Assembly (NCBI GenBank): GCA_013076295.1
Contig: RQOL01000855.1
Location: 1,674,001 to 1,738,000 of the forward strand
Source: Sanderia malayensis
Lineage: Eukaryota; Cnidaria; Scyphozoa; Semaeostomeae; Pelagiidae
DNA: 64,000 nt
Direction: 5' to 3'
In this document: in pieces, positions 48,853-62,044 of the stretch
Layout: every line of letters starts with the position of its first letter
How positions within the stretch are numbered: position 1 is the first letter of the stretch
Notes under the pieces: generated by a model
The model's database searches: none
What the model was told of the DNA's origin: nothing
What the model saw: only the letters and a program-made list of their open reading frames with translations
Position numbers and translations under genes: made by a program

Positions 48853-51800
48853 ATGGCGAATGCAAAATTAAAAGTTGCCGAGTTCTACAGTGGCATTGGA
48901 GGTATGCACATGGCCTTACAAGGTAAATATTTGAACATTCTGTAGTATAGGTACTTGTTCTTAACTATGCGGCGATGGAAGTCAGCCTAAATTGCATCAA
49001 ATTGCTATGGGCTCACAGATTTCAAGAGTGCTTTACAGACACGTGTTTGCTTGTGACGCCGTGCCGTGTCATCATCAATTTTAATGTCGCCAGGACAAGA
49101 TTCAGGACAAGATTCAGGACAAGATTCAGATTCGACAAAATTCTATTTTCAATCAATAATTAAGGCATCTAATAGTGAATACAGGAAAACCAAACTAAAA
49201 ATACCTGTTAGATATATCAATAAGCTTCAATATAAACCAAAAATCCAAATTATATTCCAGGTAATCTTGAAGCATTAACCGCTCGTGTTTTGTGTTGTCA
49301 GTTTACGCAACCCTACAAGGCCGTGAACAATGGTCTCAAATCAAATAAATCGAAGTTATTTTTTAACAAATCATAAAATACCTATTAGATTTAGGAATGG
49401 GCTACAGTTTAAGCCCAAAACTGCGAAAATATTCCATGTTATAGCTTCAGAATTACCGCTCGTGTTTTGCCATGCGCGACCACAAAACTTCACTTAGGCC
49501 ATAAACAATTACTTCCTGGACAAACAGTCCAAAATTTTTAAACCATACTAAAATACCTGCAAGCTTATTCAATAAACTGCAATTTAAAGAAAAAACTGTT
49601 CAAAAATATCGAGTAACGGCTACGCAATTACAACTTTTACAACGCAATGTCAGTGCACAAAATGTACTTAGGCCGTAAACAATGAGCCACTGGGTATGCA
49701 AATCGGTCAAATTTCCAGACCAAGTGAAAATAACCCATTAACAATAAGTATTAGCTATGGTGTACAATAAAAATTGGGCAAATTATCCTGCCATTTTTCA
49801 CAAAATTAGAGCTATAGCTCTCTAGGCAAGGGAAAAAATTTTTGTTGTAAACAATGACCCCCGTACGTGCAAATTAAAAATTTCCCACAACAACATGCGC
49901 AATTTCCCGGTAGCTGCATCAATGAGCTATTTTTAGCAACCAAAATCAGTGTGGATATCGCAAAAGCTTTGCAAAATTTCAAGCATTTTATACTTTCAAC
50001 TGCCTAGAGAACCATTTAATAGTATGAACAGAAGAAACCCCCATCCTCTCAAAATAGTAAAATAGGTAACAAATAGACACGTCTGAATTGTTCTTGTCCA
50101 GACACTGTCTATTTGTTACCTGCTTTGTACTATTTTGGGAGGATGGGGGTTTCTTCTGTTCATAATTAAAAGGTTCTCTAGGCAGTTGAAAGTATAAAAT
50201 TCTAAATGCTTACAATTTTGCAAAACTTTTGCGATACTCGCACTGTTTTTGGTTGCTAAAAATAGCTCATCGATGCAGCTACCGGGAAATTGTTTGTTGT
50301 GCTGGAAAATTTTTAATTTGCACGTACGGGGGTCATTGTTTAAAGCAAAACAATTTTGTCCTTGCCTAGAGAGCTATAGTTCTAATTTTGTGAAAAATGG
50401 CAGGATAATTTGCCCAATTTTTATTGTACACCACAGCTAATACTTATTGTTAATGGGTTATTTTCACTTGGTCTGGAAATTTGACCGATTTGCATACCCA
50501 GTGGCTTATTGTTTACGGCCTAAGTACATTTTGTGCATTGACATTGCGTTGTAAAAGTTGTAATTGCGTAGCCGTTACTCGATATTTTTGAACAGTTTTT
50601 TCTTTAAATTGCAGTTTATTGAATAAGCTTGCAGGTATTTTAGTATGGTTTAAAAATTTTGGACTGTTTGTCCAGGAAGTAATTGTTTATGGCCTAAGTG
50701 AAGTTTTGTGGTCGCGCATGGCAAAACACGAGCGGTAATTCTGAAGCTATACCATGGAATATTTTCGCAGTTTTGGGCTTAAACTGTAGCCCATTCCTAA
50801 ATCTAATAGGTATTTTATGATTTGTTAAAAAATAACTTCGATTTATTTGATTTGAGACCATTGTTCACGGCCTTGTAGGGTTGCGTAAACTGACAACACA
50901 AAACACGAGCGGTTAATGCTTCAAGATTACCTGGAATATAATTTGGATTTTTGGTTTATATTGAAGCTTATTGATATATCTAACAGGTATTTTTAGTTTA
51001 GTTTTGCTGTATTCACTATTAGATGCCTTAATTATTGATTGAAAATAGAATTTTGTCGAATCTGAATCTTGTCCTGAATCTTGTCCTGAATCTTGTCCTG
51101 GCGACATTAAAATGTCATCATCATGTCTTTCAGTTACTGGTCTGTCCTACGAGATTATGGCTGCCTTAGAGCTGAACGATAACGCAAATAAAGCTTACAA
51201 ATTCAATTTTCCTGACACTCGACTTTTGCAAAGGAACATCGAGGTATGCAATGCATTTGTAAAATGAAAATGATGTAATGGTGCTGTGGATTTTTGTTAC
51301 TCCACTGAGTATTTAGAAGGATGTATGTTAGTGGGCGTGGCGTGATATTGGATATACCGCATTGCACGTGGTCATATGTACAGAACAGATCTGAGGTCAT
51401 TCCTGCACAAGGGAAGAACAGAAATGATTGAATAGTGGGCTAGGAAATAGAGCAGAGCAAAGTAGGGTAAAATAAAATTCCTTTCAGGTATTCTATAACA
51501 TACCTACACATACCTTACCTATAATTCCTACCCACACAGGGACTTTCTCAGAGAGAAATGGAACAATTTCAAGCCAATACCCTCCTCATGTCACCCCCTT
51601 GTCAACCATTCACAAGGTAAGTCCAAATAAGATGGACTATTTATTGATTTTATGTTCATTTATTTTTAATATTGAATTATTGCCACGTTTTGTATGTTTA
51701 CAGGGTAGGAAATCAAAAAGCTTCAACAGATTCAAGAACAAGTAGCTTTCTAAACATTATTAACATTTTAGAAAAGTATGAAGTATTTTGTGACTTGTTT

Positions 51801-54355
51801 TTTCAAACTCTATAGCTACAAAATATTGTGTTATATCTCCATAGCATTCTAATATTGCTTTCTGTATTTACTGTAGATCAAATTTCTTCCTTCAGTATGA
51901 GAAATCCCCCAAAATACATCTTAATGGAAAATGTTAAAGGATTTGAAGTTTCAGTTACACGGTATGATTAAATCATTTGCAGCATATTTCAGAGCTTATT
52001 ACTTATCAGATATGTAGTTGGTTTATGATATATCTGCTACTCCAACTCTCAAGGGAAGTTAAGATATGTTCGAGAAAGTTTTAAAAGCTGGCAGTTGAGA
52101 TTGCAGATGTAAATTTTATGCCAGCGATCATCTACGATATATTGAAATATTGAATCTCTTTCAGTAACCAATTTGTTGCAGTTTTAGAAAAACGAGAATA
52201 TTCTTATCAGGTGAGAGATTGCATTGAAAAAATTGAATAATAATTAATTAAATTGAAGCAGCCTTTTAAATTGTCATATTCAAATTTGTTTATGTTGTCT
52301 ATCTTTATGGCTGTCATCTTTTTTATAGGAATTTCTCATATCCCCGAAACAGGTAAGACTTGATGCTTATCCTTATTTTGATATTGCAAGTGGCAGATTC
52401 TGCAGAACAATAATTCTTTTTATTTACTTTTTAGTTTGGGATTCCAAATTCGAGGCTTCGCTACTATTTGCTTGCTAAGCTCAAACCACTAGAATTCTAT
52501 TTTAATACCAGTCCAGAGGTTTGTATTCCTTTTTTATGAGGTTATTTTACTATTTATTGTCAACAAGACCATTTAAAGCCCTTGTTGAGTTTTATGATAA
52601 ATAATTATGAACGGGGTTTTACTCTGAACAAGATTATCTTATACACTTTAAGAACATCGCTATATCATAAGCAATCTTCATTAAATTCTGTAATTTTCTT
52701 TCAGCCAATAACATCTATTCCCGAGCGGCAAGCAACTGGATGCTTTCATCCAGAACAAGATGAAGTTCTGCCAATCTCGAAATTTCTCGAAGATCCGTCA
52801 ATGACGGACAAAGATCTTCTTTTAACTGAAGAGATTCTTGGACGACTGGGAACAGTGCTTGGTATTTAAATACCTTGTTAATCATACGAATCGTGATTAG
52901 TATTGATTAGCTTGATTATTGATTGTAATATTATGGATTTGTCATTTATCAACAGATATCGTCACGCCGTTGTCAACGAATTCCTGCTGCTTTACAAAGG
53001 CGTAGGTTGATTAATTGATTAATTAAGTTGGGCTCAGATTAATTCTCTCCATCCTCTTTTTATCTGTATCACTTTCCACTGCTAAGTAATCGAGTCTTCT
53101 GGAAAAGGGATATAAGTCAATGACCTATGATGATAATAGAGATTGCAGCCATCACATCGTTTTTTCAGCGATTGTTGATCTACGCAATCTCTTCTGAGGT
53201 CTGGTATCTCTCGCTCTCCCCCCCCCCCTCTCTCTTTATCTCTTCTTTTCGCTCTCTATCCTTTATTGCTACTTTTTCCTACTCGATCTACTATCTTGGG
53301 CTTTGGTTTGATGACTGGCGATTTTCCTTATATGATCCATTCTAAGGGTGGAAATGATTACATGACCGAGAATATGAGAACCGAATTTGTCTAAGAGACC
53401 TCCTCACTTTTCCTTGCTTATCTTCCCAGCTTTCTTATCTTTAAACCGTACGTATCCTTTAACTTAGACCTTGCTTATTTTCTAGCCTAATTTCTAATTA
53501 TTTCTAATTTCTACATGAATATTCTCTAGTATCTTTCTCCGCCTGCTTCCTTATCTCCATTGTCTAATCTTTCAGCAATTCATTGGCAATGATGATCCTT
53601 GCATGTCTCATTAGTTTAAGTCTGAAGTGGCACTAATTGTCACTGATGCTGACATTGTATTTCTGAGCCGTTGCATTGCTAATTCCCTGCACATACCGTT
53701 GTCGTAAGCTCACCGACCTCATAACCAAGGTAACACTTGTTATTTTCCTTTTTTCCAGTTACGGATCCTACGTCAAAGGAACAGGCTCTGTGTTGACTAA
53801 CAAGACGGAAAACGAAGTAAAAACCTCTATCCATATTTTTATCTGCAAATGAATTGATACTGCATATCTGCTGTCAATTTTATTTGATCCGTAGTCCGAT
53901 ATTTCATAATTTTATTGATGAAATACAATAATATTATAACATTTTTCTACGATTATTATGATTTTGTTTACTATACCTTGCCAGCATCTATTTATTAAGA
54001 AATTTCCAATTCATTTACAGATACAAACTGCATTTGAAGAAATTAATAACATGAACGAAGAAAAGAAAGGAAAAAGTCTCCTCAACCTTGGTCTTCGATA
54101 TTTTTCACCCCGAGAAATAGCAAATCTGATGTGCTTTCCTAAATCCTTCGGTAAGTCCTTTTATCTACTCCATTATTTTGTCTCGAGCTCGAGAAATGTG
54201 CTTATCCTTGTCTCGAGATGATTCCCCTCCTTACCTCTGCAGATTTTCCAGCTGGCATTACCAAGAAGCAGCAATACAAATTACTTGGCAATTCAATTAA
54301 TATCTTCGTCGTTTCTGAGCTCATGAAAAATTGTCTGCTTACAGAATACACGTAA
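48853..54355 (+). CDS. TRDMT1: tRNA (cytosine-38-C5) methyltransferase, DNMT2/TRDMT1
   Basis: Thirteen exons, starting 48853-48922, 51134-51243 and 51540-51616 and ending with a TAA at 54355. Dnmt2 methylates C38 of tRNA-Asp and a few other tRNAs with SAM. Motif I is VAEFYSGIGGMHMAL. The catalytic Cys is in motif IV MSPPCQPFTRVGNQ, and the ENV motif is LMENVKGFEVSVTR. ISPKQFGIPNSRLRYYLLAK, the Dnmt2-type CFTKAYGSYVKGTGS and the C-terminal LRYFSPREIANLMCFP and LLGNSINIFVVSELM follow. All catalytic blocks are present, so the enzyme is probably active. Intron 1 (48923-51133) is far longer than the others because of a 2-kb foldback element ending 20 bp before the exon 2 acceptor. Confidence 0.95.
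49078..51113. mobile_element. 2-kb foldback element (~1-kb inverted arms) in TRDMT1 intron 1
   Basis: Two arms of about 1 kb, nearly identical, in inverted orientation. The left starts ATTTTAATGTCGCCAGG and the right ends with its complement at 51113. Each tip carries three tandem CAGGACAAGATT units. The arms meet at about 50083/50107 around a ~24-base loop (GGTAACAAATAGACA ... TGTCTATTTGTTACC). The direct repeat TGTCATCATCA flanks both sides, consistent with a 9-11-bp target-site duplication. No transposase frame; arm open frames are short and mirror each other. Confidence 0.93.
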
Positions 54356-56275
54356 CTCAATCAAGGTAACTACATCATTATCGTGAATATGTTTACGTTT
54401 GTCTGTTCAGTGGTTGTCGTAATGAGAATAGAAGGTTTATCATGTCATGAATAGGAGTGTTTATCAGTATGACGTTTCGAGAGATACTTCTCTCATCATC
54501 GGGCAATTGAGAAAGTTTAGGAGCTTGTTTATATGTGTAAAATTGAGCGAACTCTGAACGATCTTACTCAAGTCATTGAGCCGTGTTTTGTCCGCTTTGC
54601 CGCGTATAGCTGCCGCGCGCATGTCATTTCCCCGTTAGAACGGCAAATAGTAAAAAGAGACGTGTTTTTCTTCCGAAAGTTTGGAAATATTTTTCTTGAA
54701 ACAACAGACGACAAAGACAATAACACAAAACTGTATGCATTTCGACAAAAGTTACAATATGTACGTTTCTTAGTTTATACATATTCTCATTTCGCATTTA
54801 TATCATTGAAAAAGTACTTTCATTTTATTATGTTACACTCCGAATATACAGCCAGAAAATTATATAAAAATGATCAATAAAACTAACTAATAATAGTTAA
54901 ATGTGCAATGGATAAAAATGGTTCACACCAATAATTTTTAACACCCATGTATAGATTTAGGTTTGCGAGTATGATTATCAAATAGAAGGTGTAGTATAAA
55001 CGGTGGTAATGATTCATTAGGCCAGATTCCATCGCAAACCTCTTGATATTCTCTATACTTGGGTACCAAATTTAATTTGTACAATACTATAACTACAAAA
55101 AATCATCTAACATTTATTATAATACAGTGCAAATATAAGAAAGAATTAGGAAAACTAGGTATATGCTATACATTAAACTCGAATATATTAATTTTGTCAG
55201 AATCTATTTGAAATGTTAAAAAATCCAGCCAGCACATCAGTTGACGCTGGACATCAAAAGCGAGGCTGTGTTTGAAAACGAGGGTATGTATTTTGCTGTT
55301 ATGGTGCTTGCATTTAACGTCAACCTACCAAGACAACGTCATAATGCCTTGTCGATGATCTAAATCTCCTTATGGTAATATGGGTGTTTTATCCGAAATT
55401 TTATTCAACCATGCTCACGCGTTTCTGCAGTTTGCATTACGCACTTACTCCCCCCCCTCCTTTCCCGTATTCTCCTTAAACTTCCAATTCATTTATCCAC
55501 TATACTACTCTACGTTTCTACTTCAATCATTATTTCCTCCTAACTGGAAGTAACTACATATAACATTCTTACTCCAATCTAAAATGTTTTTGGTGTGAAC
55601 AGGTGTCGTGTTTTCGATAGTGACAAACCTTTTTTGGCTTTTTCACCATTTTTTATTTGTTTTTGGTTTTCAACATGAACTTTGCATGATTATGACGTAT
55701 TAGCAATAACCATGGCCTTTTCTAATGCAATTGATTGACGCTAGACTAAGTCACAAGGCATCTCTAGTCAACAACATCGATTAAAAATATCACGGAGTGT
55801 GTCTAAATTATGATAGAGAGACCTATGTTCTGTCCAATAGCTATTTCGATATACATATTAACAGTAATTATATAAATATAAGCTTCACTGATTCGACCAA
55901 GGTCTGAATTATACAAATGTATGAACACAATTTTGTTATAAATATGCTTTGCGGTTTGTCTTGAAGTTTATTGATGTTGCAAAGCGAGTAAAAATCTTTA
56001 ACGCTTTCCTAGTTAAGCGCAAAATAAATAAAGCATCAATTAACATTTTTCAATGGCATCGTGTTTTGAGGGACTCGAAACTCCTTGTAATTGACTTGTA
56101 ATTGCCTCTATAGGAATTCTGAAAATTATGGATTCATTCATGTCTCACACAGACATACCCACGGATTGAATCGCGATCAATCTAATTTTTATACTAATTT
56201 CACGTTGTTACAATCGAACCCTGAATTAACTCTGCCAGCAGATCATCATCATAATCATCATAATTGTCATGACAT
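54356..56275. other. intergenic region between TRDMT1 and the FoxN gene
   Basis: About 1.9 kb between two convergent genes. A copy of the dispersed repeat lies at about 54430-54505 (GGTTTATCATGTCATGAAT, GAGTGTTTATCAG). Open frames such as 54533-54880 show no recognisable domain and unremarkable composition. Otherwise AT-rich without visible structure. Confidence 0.5.
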
Positions 56276-59200
56276 TCACAAGCCAGCAACCGTAGACTGT
56301 GTTGCCTGGTTTGTTGGCTGCTGGTAGTAATAAGACTGTGATGATTCAAGCTTTAATGAACTATCTAGCTCAACTGTAGTGGCATGGTGCCTTGTATCTT
56401 GAACATTATCAAAGAAATTCAAATTATGCTCACTGGTATCGCTTGATAGCAGATCATTCCAGAACTCCTCCGCATGAACATCTTGAAACAGGTCATGCCC
56501 GAACAGATCCTTCGCAGCATTCGCAGCGGCAATGTCAGAATCATCGTGCGCATGCGCTTGATTGTGCTGTGGCGCAACTGCTGCTGGGATTTGGTTGTTG
56601 CTGTTGTCAGTTTCTGGAGATGACTGTGGCTGGGAGGATGACGTCTCGAGTTTGATATTTGTTACTTCAGGCACTGTGTGTTCTGGTGTGTTGTTTGTTG
56701 TTGTGTCCATTGAATCGTCCATAGAGTCACTGGAAATACTCAGATCCTCTGTTCAAATAGAAATCCAATACAATCAACAATGATGGTTAGTCCATGCCCC
56801 CATTTATCCCTGCCCCCTCTCTCCAATTAGCCCTCCTATCTCAGTCAACAATCACAATCACAGTCTACAATCAACAATGATGGTTAGCCCAGGTCCCCAT
56901 TAATCCCTGCCCCTCTCTCCAATTAGCCCCCCCATCTCGGTCTCCCAGCCCTATGTACCTGTTGTTTACAATGTCAAGCCGTTAGCTCTGTTTGCAACGG
57001 CGCACGGAAAGCGTGTGTGTCCACTGTCATTGACAAATACACCGAACTTTCCAGCGTTTCAAACCAGCTAAATTGTTTTTGAATGTTATATGGACACATT
57101 AACTTGTATCTATACCTGGATTGGCCATTGCAGCTTTGATAGCCTCTGGGTGTTTCTTTTTCCATTTTCTGATTTCTCTTTCTAATGTCTCCTGTTTCTC
57201 TGGCCTCAGCGACCACAAGCAGCCTTTTCTTTGGGACGTCCCGTCTGGCCTTTCTAATTTGCAAAATGCCTTGTTCAAGGATAGGTTGTGCCTCACGGAA
57301 TTCTGCAATACAAACGAATACTATTGTACACGCACTGGGACAAGAGGATCGCTGTAAAATACGGAACAGTGTAATAACACCGAACACGAACTCTTTCAAG
57401 TTTATTGTGCTAATTAGTAATTAATACACGTTTTTTGTACGGAACCCCTTTGCGACCTACAAATTGACCAAAACGTTAAAGAATTCATAATTCTATAAAA
57501 GATTCCTAAGGAACTTTTTAAAACTGAGAATCGCACATATGCCAACCATTTACAGTCAAATTGACCTTGCTTTTAGAAACCATTTTAAGCAAAGATTTAA
57601 TTTTGCGGCTATGCTATACTCGGTCATTCAATGTGAAACTTTAATCAGGAAGCTGTTAAGGTGCTTTCAGTACTTCAATTTGTCCAAAACAAGCCCTCTA
57701 AAATAATAAACTTTAAGAACTACAGGCCTTTATAAAAAAAGCGTGTAACGTGACTCATCTTAATTTCGTTGGCTATTTACTTTGACCTACATTACTGGTG
57801 TTCGTCAATTAGAATAATACCCCTCGGTGGAAAATGAAGCTTGTTTATCAGACAAATATCACGCTGGATAAATGGAGTTCGATAATCAATATTATCATTT
57901 CTTAGTTATCGCGTTGTAACACTCATTATTCATACGCTCATCCATATCATTCATACAAGGGTCCAACTTAAGCACATCGCCGCGAAAATCTGTTTCAATT
58001 CTCGTTTTACTGCACGTTTTGCTAGGGGAAAGTGAACATTGAATTTTGTGTAGCATGTTCTGGATATTCTCTCTGTTTGGCAACAGGTGGAAGCATTGTC
58101 AAAACACGTGATTGTTGTTAATTATTGATGAACGTACTGCCAATAGAACACATGACTTCAAACGTTTATTTGCGAAAGTTGTATTAGAAACCTGGTCGCC
58201 ACCAACTGTTAATAACTTTACTTTTTTAATAATCTGTTTGTTTTATTCTTTTTTGTTCAATTAGAACTGTCACTGGGTTTTTTGTGAAAGTGAATAAGGC
58301 TGGAGGAACCATAGAAGTACCATACAAGGATCATAGACAGAATTTTAGGGTTATCACAAAGGGGAGCAAATTTAATTTCAACCTTAGGAAAATTTGAAAT
58401 GAAATGATATTCATCTTCAAGATCTATACATTTTCACAGCATGTAAAACGATCCCAATTTAACTCTGAATAAAATCCTATTTGAACTAATGAAATGAGCT
58501 GAAATAATTTACTGTTTACTCATTTAATTGTTCATCGCTTTTCGAGTCAGTATTTCTGCTTTCCAAAGATCTAATTTTCTCAAATTGAAATTAAAATAGC
58601 TGTGCAGTGCAGGTGGCTAAGGGATGATTCACATCTGATAATTTTATGAGTCATTTATACAATTTTTTCAATTACACGATTCTTTATATTTGGTTCAGGG
58701 ACTATAAAATTTCATGAAATATTCATCATACTGATTTTTCTATTTTGAATTTATTATTTTTTACACAATCAGAGCAGAAATTGCATCAATATGCATTAAA
58801 TTTCTATAGTTCATATATTGTCAATTTAATAGAAAAATGAAACCTACCTTCCAACCATCAGGTGCTGTTTTGAAATAGGGAAATCTTGATCTGTGGAGAA
58901 AATAGAGATATATATTTTGTTATATTATATTCAAGACTTTATTTCCATGCACAAATAATGGGCCCTGTATGTTTCACAACTTGCCATAAAATTCTGCATA
59001 CCTGCAGAAGCAAATAAATTTTTGCACAGAAATTTATGCATGTGCTTGTTAAATATTTTACAAAACCCGTTTGAAAAATATACATAAAATGCATGTATAT
59101 ATATTTAAACATATAAATATCTATGGATTTCAGTCGGAATTATTAAGTTTTGTCATGTTTATTTCCACGCATGTTAGGTTTGGAGACCTGCACATCGTGT

Positions 59201-59873
59201 TAGAATTTTGGGCCTATGCATGAAATAAAAAATTTCCTGCCGTAATCAATAACACAATATTATTTTCACATACCATTTCGAAACTGAGAATAATCGCACA
59301 AATAGAACATGTTTCTAAAAATACTCACTGCATATATTTATAAATTTCACTGACAGGGAGGCTTCCGTTGTCGCTATTATTCAAGGCCATGGCAATGAGG
59401 CAAGAGTATGAAAACACGGGCTTTGGGTATGTCTTTTGATCGGGATTTCCATTCTCTTTTCCCGTTTTGATGTGGATTTTTGGAGATGCCAAGCCATTAA
59501 CATCAGGCAGTCCAATATCAGTGCGTGGATATATAGGATGTGGCATTGCAAGAGTTGCCATTTGTCTTGAATATTGCACAGGCAAATGCGTATTGGGATC
59601 AACCATTAACTGCACTGTCGTCCTATTTCCACCTTGTTCCATGGGTAAAGAAACACTTTGCAGCCATTGCAAACTAGTCAGGTCTTTAGGATTTGTATTT
59701 TCCGTTTTTAACTTCATCACGGCTCTATTTTGATCCATAAGTAAGGCATCTTGGGTTAGCAAATCACCATAATTGAAATTCCCGCTAAAATTGTTATAAT
59801 TAAGTTCGTAGTCGACTTCTTGTGCAGTTAAGGTGTCCAGGTCGTATATGTTTGTTTGGTATGGGCTGTACAT
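56276..59873 (-). CDS. FOXN4: Forkhead transcription factor, FoxN1/FoxN4 type
   Basis: Four exons on the minus strand: 59329-59873, 58848-58890, 57116-57302 and 56276-56748; about 415 residues. The forkhead domain (residues ~150-245) is split over the first three exons: [61 protein letters not shown] and [12 protein letters not shown]. The [17 protein letters not shown] combination is diagnostic of FoxN1/4 over FoxN2/3. FoxN1 acts in thymic epithelium and FoxN4 in retinal and spinal progenitors; invertebrates usually have a single pro-orthologue. The N-terminus is Tyr/Asn-rich. The C-terminus is Ser/Gln/His-rich with an acidic patch ([15 protein letters not shown]) that fits an activation domain. 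The long second intron (57303-58847) has no recognised content. Confidence 0.92.
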
Positions 59874-62044
59874 TTTGTAGAAATATGCAGTGTATGTGTT
59901 GAAGTGTTCTTTTGTCTTAGTTCGTCTTCATCTGTGTGGCCTTGTAAATATATAATAAGAAGTGATGTGCAGCAAGTTTGCAACAATTCGTTGATCACTT
60001 CTGTGCAGGGCCTCGGCTTATTTGCACGCTTGAGTAATCGCACAAAAAAATATGAATCAAACATATTTGAAATGAATGCTTCTGATTGGCCGAGTCTAAT
60101 TAAGACAACTACCTCATTGGCCAAACGCTACTGCGCAGTTTCCATGCATATCCGTATAAGGTCATCGACCTGTTGAGTATGATGCTCAACCAAGGCATAT
60201 CTCTTCACTTAAAAAACTACTTGAAACTTGTATTTTTATCACATTTTCACGTTTCTAACCCCACCATCTAACAATGTAGATATTTACCCGTGTATAGAGC
60301 CTAAATACATCGATTTCTAGCATCTTTTACGATGTATTTTTACTAATTTGGGTGTGCAAGTTTGTTTGCCCTATTTTTTTCTGTTCAACAACCTGTAACT
60401 CAGTTTCACCTGTTGTACAATCCACCTGTTAAACATTGGAAATTTTAAATCGAGAATGATACGAAGGAATTTTTCAAACAAGATCAATTATCCTCCCTAA
60501 ACTGAGCTTAAAACCAAGAGAATTTGAACAACATTTATCCCCGGCACTTCTAAAACATTTCCTCATGTTAATAATTGATTTATTGGTTTTCATTTTAGCA
60601 CGCCATGCTGTCTTCGATCGGTGAAGTTGGGATGGTCATTCCCCTATTCACGCAGAGGGCAGTGTTGTTTGGCATTTCATGGTTTCTAAATTTGGATCTG
60701 AATATGCTGGCATTCTTTTCTCAATACGATGACGTGAGGACACTAGTTCGACTTTCTGCATTGCACGTGTCGAATGTTCTATTCGTATTTACGATCTCCA
60801 AATGCTCTTTCAGCATTGTTACATACACTCTCAAGAGAAAACTAAATTCTCTTCTTTATTTAACCATAAAGAACAACTTAAATAGAACTTGCAGCAGAAA
60901 TTTAATATCAATGCTTTCTTTTACCCCCTCTTGCTACTGCAAGCAATTCCTTGATATTCTTCCAACAAATTAATCGTATTATGTCGTTTTATAAACTTTT
61001 AAGACTACATTTTGGACAGCGATTCTACAATGTTGATTATTTCCTATTTTCAAAGGTCTTTGTGGCTTTTATGGCAGTCATACCAAGTACCTATGTATAC
61101 TTAGAGAACTAAATAGCATTGTTGTTAGATTCTATGCATTATGCTGATTTTCTACAGCCCGATCATGTTGATTTAACTTATGTTGTATCATAATGATTAA
61201 TTTTGCTGTTTGTGCTTCGGTAAAACCTCACCTATTGTATAAATGAAATGCAATGCTCATTTGCTAGACAAGTATTGTTTTATGCAGCATGCTTGCCGGA
61301 ATGGCTTGAGTAATAAATTCCAGACGGAATGTTCTCTGCTTGTAGAATGTTCATTTATGTTTAAATGCGTCTATTGTTGGTGTGAAGCAAACACGTTGGG
61401 GCCTAACTTAAGCGTCCATTGATGGATGCTTCCAGCCTCGTATTTCAATCACCAGCTGTTGGTGAACAGTTTGAGCGTTTCAATGATATTCCAACCACAC
61501 AGATGTCCCCTGCTCAATTAGCCATATCTATTATTCCTAGAAAATTATATCACTACCTTAATTATTCAGTTTCTTTTGTTATTCAATATCTTTTTTTTTG
61601 TTTTACTTGTGTGATAAGTTGACAGGTTTTTGAGCAGTACATACGATAAAGCGATGATGAAGCAGGGTCATAAATAATTTCCTTAACAGATTTTGGCCCA
61701 TCTTAAACAAGCAATGCTTTATCATAATTTACCCATAGGGTCTGTTCTGTATATTGCCGCCATACTACACACATATTCACTCTTCCAAATAAAATGGGCC
61801 AACTTATATTTGTTTACTTGTCTCAATTTGTGTGTGGCTTATTGCTGTTGGCAGTGGCTTTCTTATGGCACAGTACACCACATGTTTCCACAGTATTACC
61901 TTAAGTTGTTGCGAACCACCACATATCCATTGTTCAGTTAACAGTTCCGTCTGCGCTTGCTCAGCTGATGGACACCTTTCCACATCATGAGCAGGTGTTT
62001 TGATCACGTGATGTTTTGCACGTGTTGCTGTTGCAGCAAAAATC
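59874..62044. other. divergent intergenic region, FoxN gene / HSDL1-like gene
   Basis: About 2.2 kb holding the promoters of both genes. No convincing gene. Two open frames (60605-60973 and 61419-61622) lack recognisable domains; the second starts with a plausible MDASSLVFQSPAVGEQF but has no supported partner exon. A weak match to the dispersed repeat lies at about 61985-62020. Confidence 0.45.

Noticed and set aside
54533..54880. 115-residue open frame after TRDMT1
   Set aside because: Basic and hydrophobic composition typical of AT-rich chance frames; no homology recognised and no splice partners.
57895..58083. 62-residue minus-strand frame inside the FoxN intron as an extra exon
   Set aside because: Including it would split the forkhead domain; exons 58848-58890 and 57116-57302 join directly in frame.
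60605..60973. 122-residue open frame as a possible gene
   Set aside because: No recognisable domain, splice context or codon bias; left as intergenic.
61419..61941. MDASSLVFQSPAVGEQF frame plus a hydrophobic frame at 61693-61941 as a two-exon gene
   Set aside because: The first part looks protein-like, but I could not join it in frame to a second exon or match it to a family.
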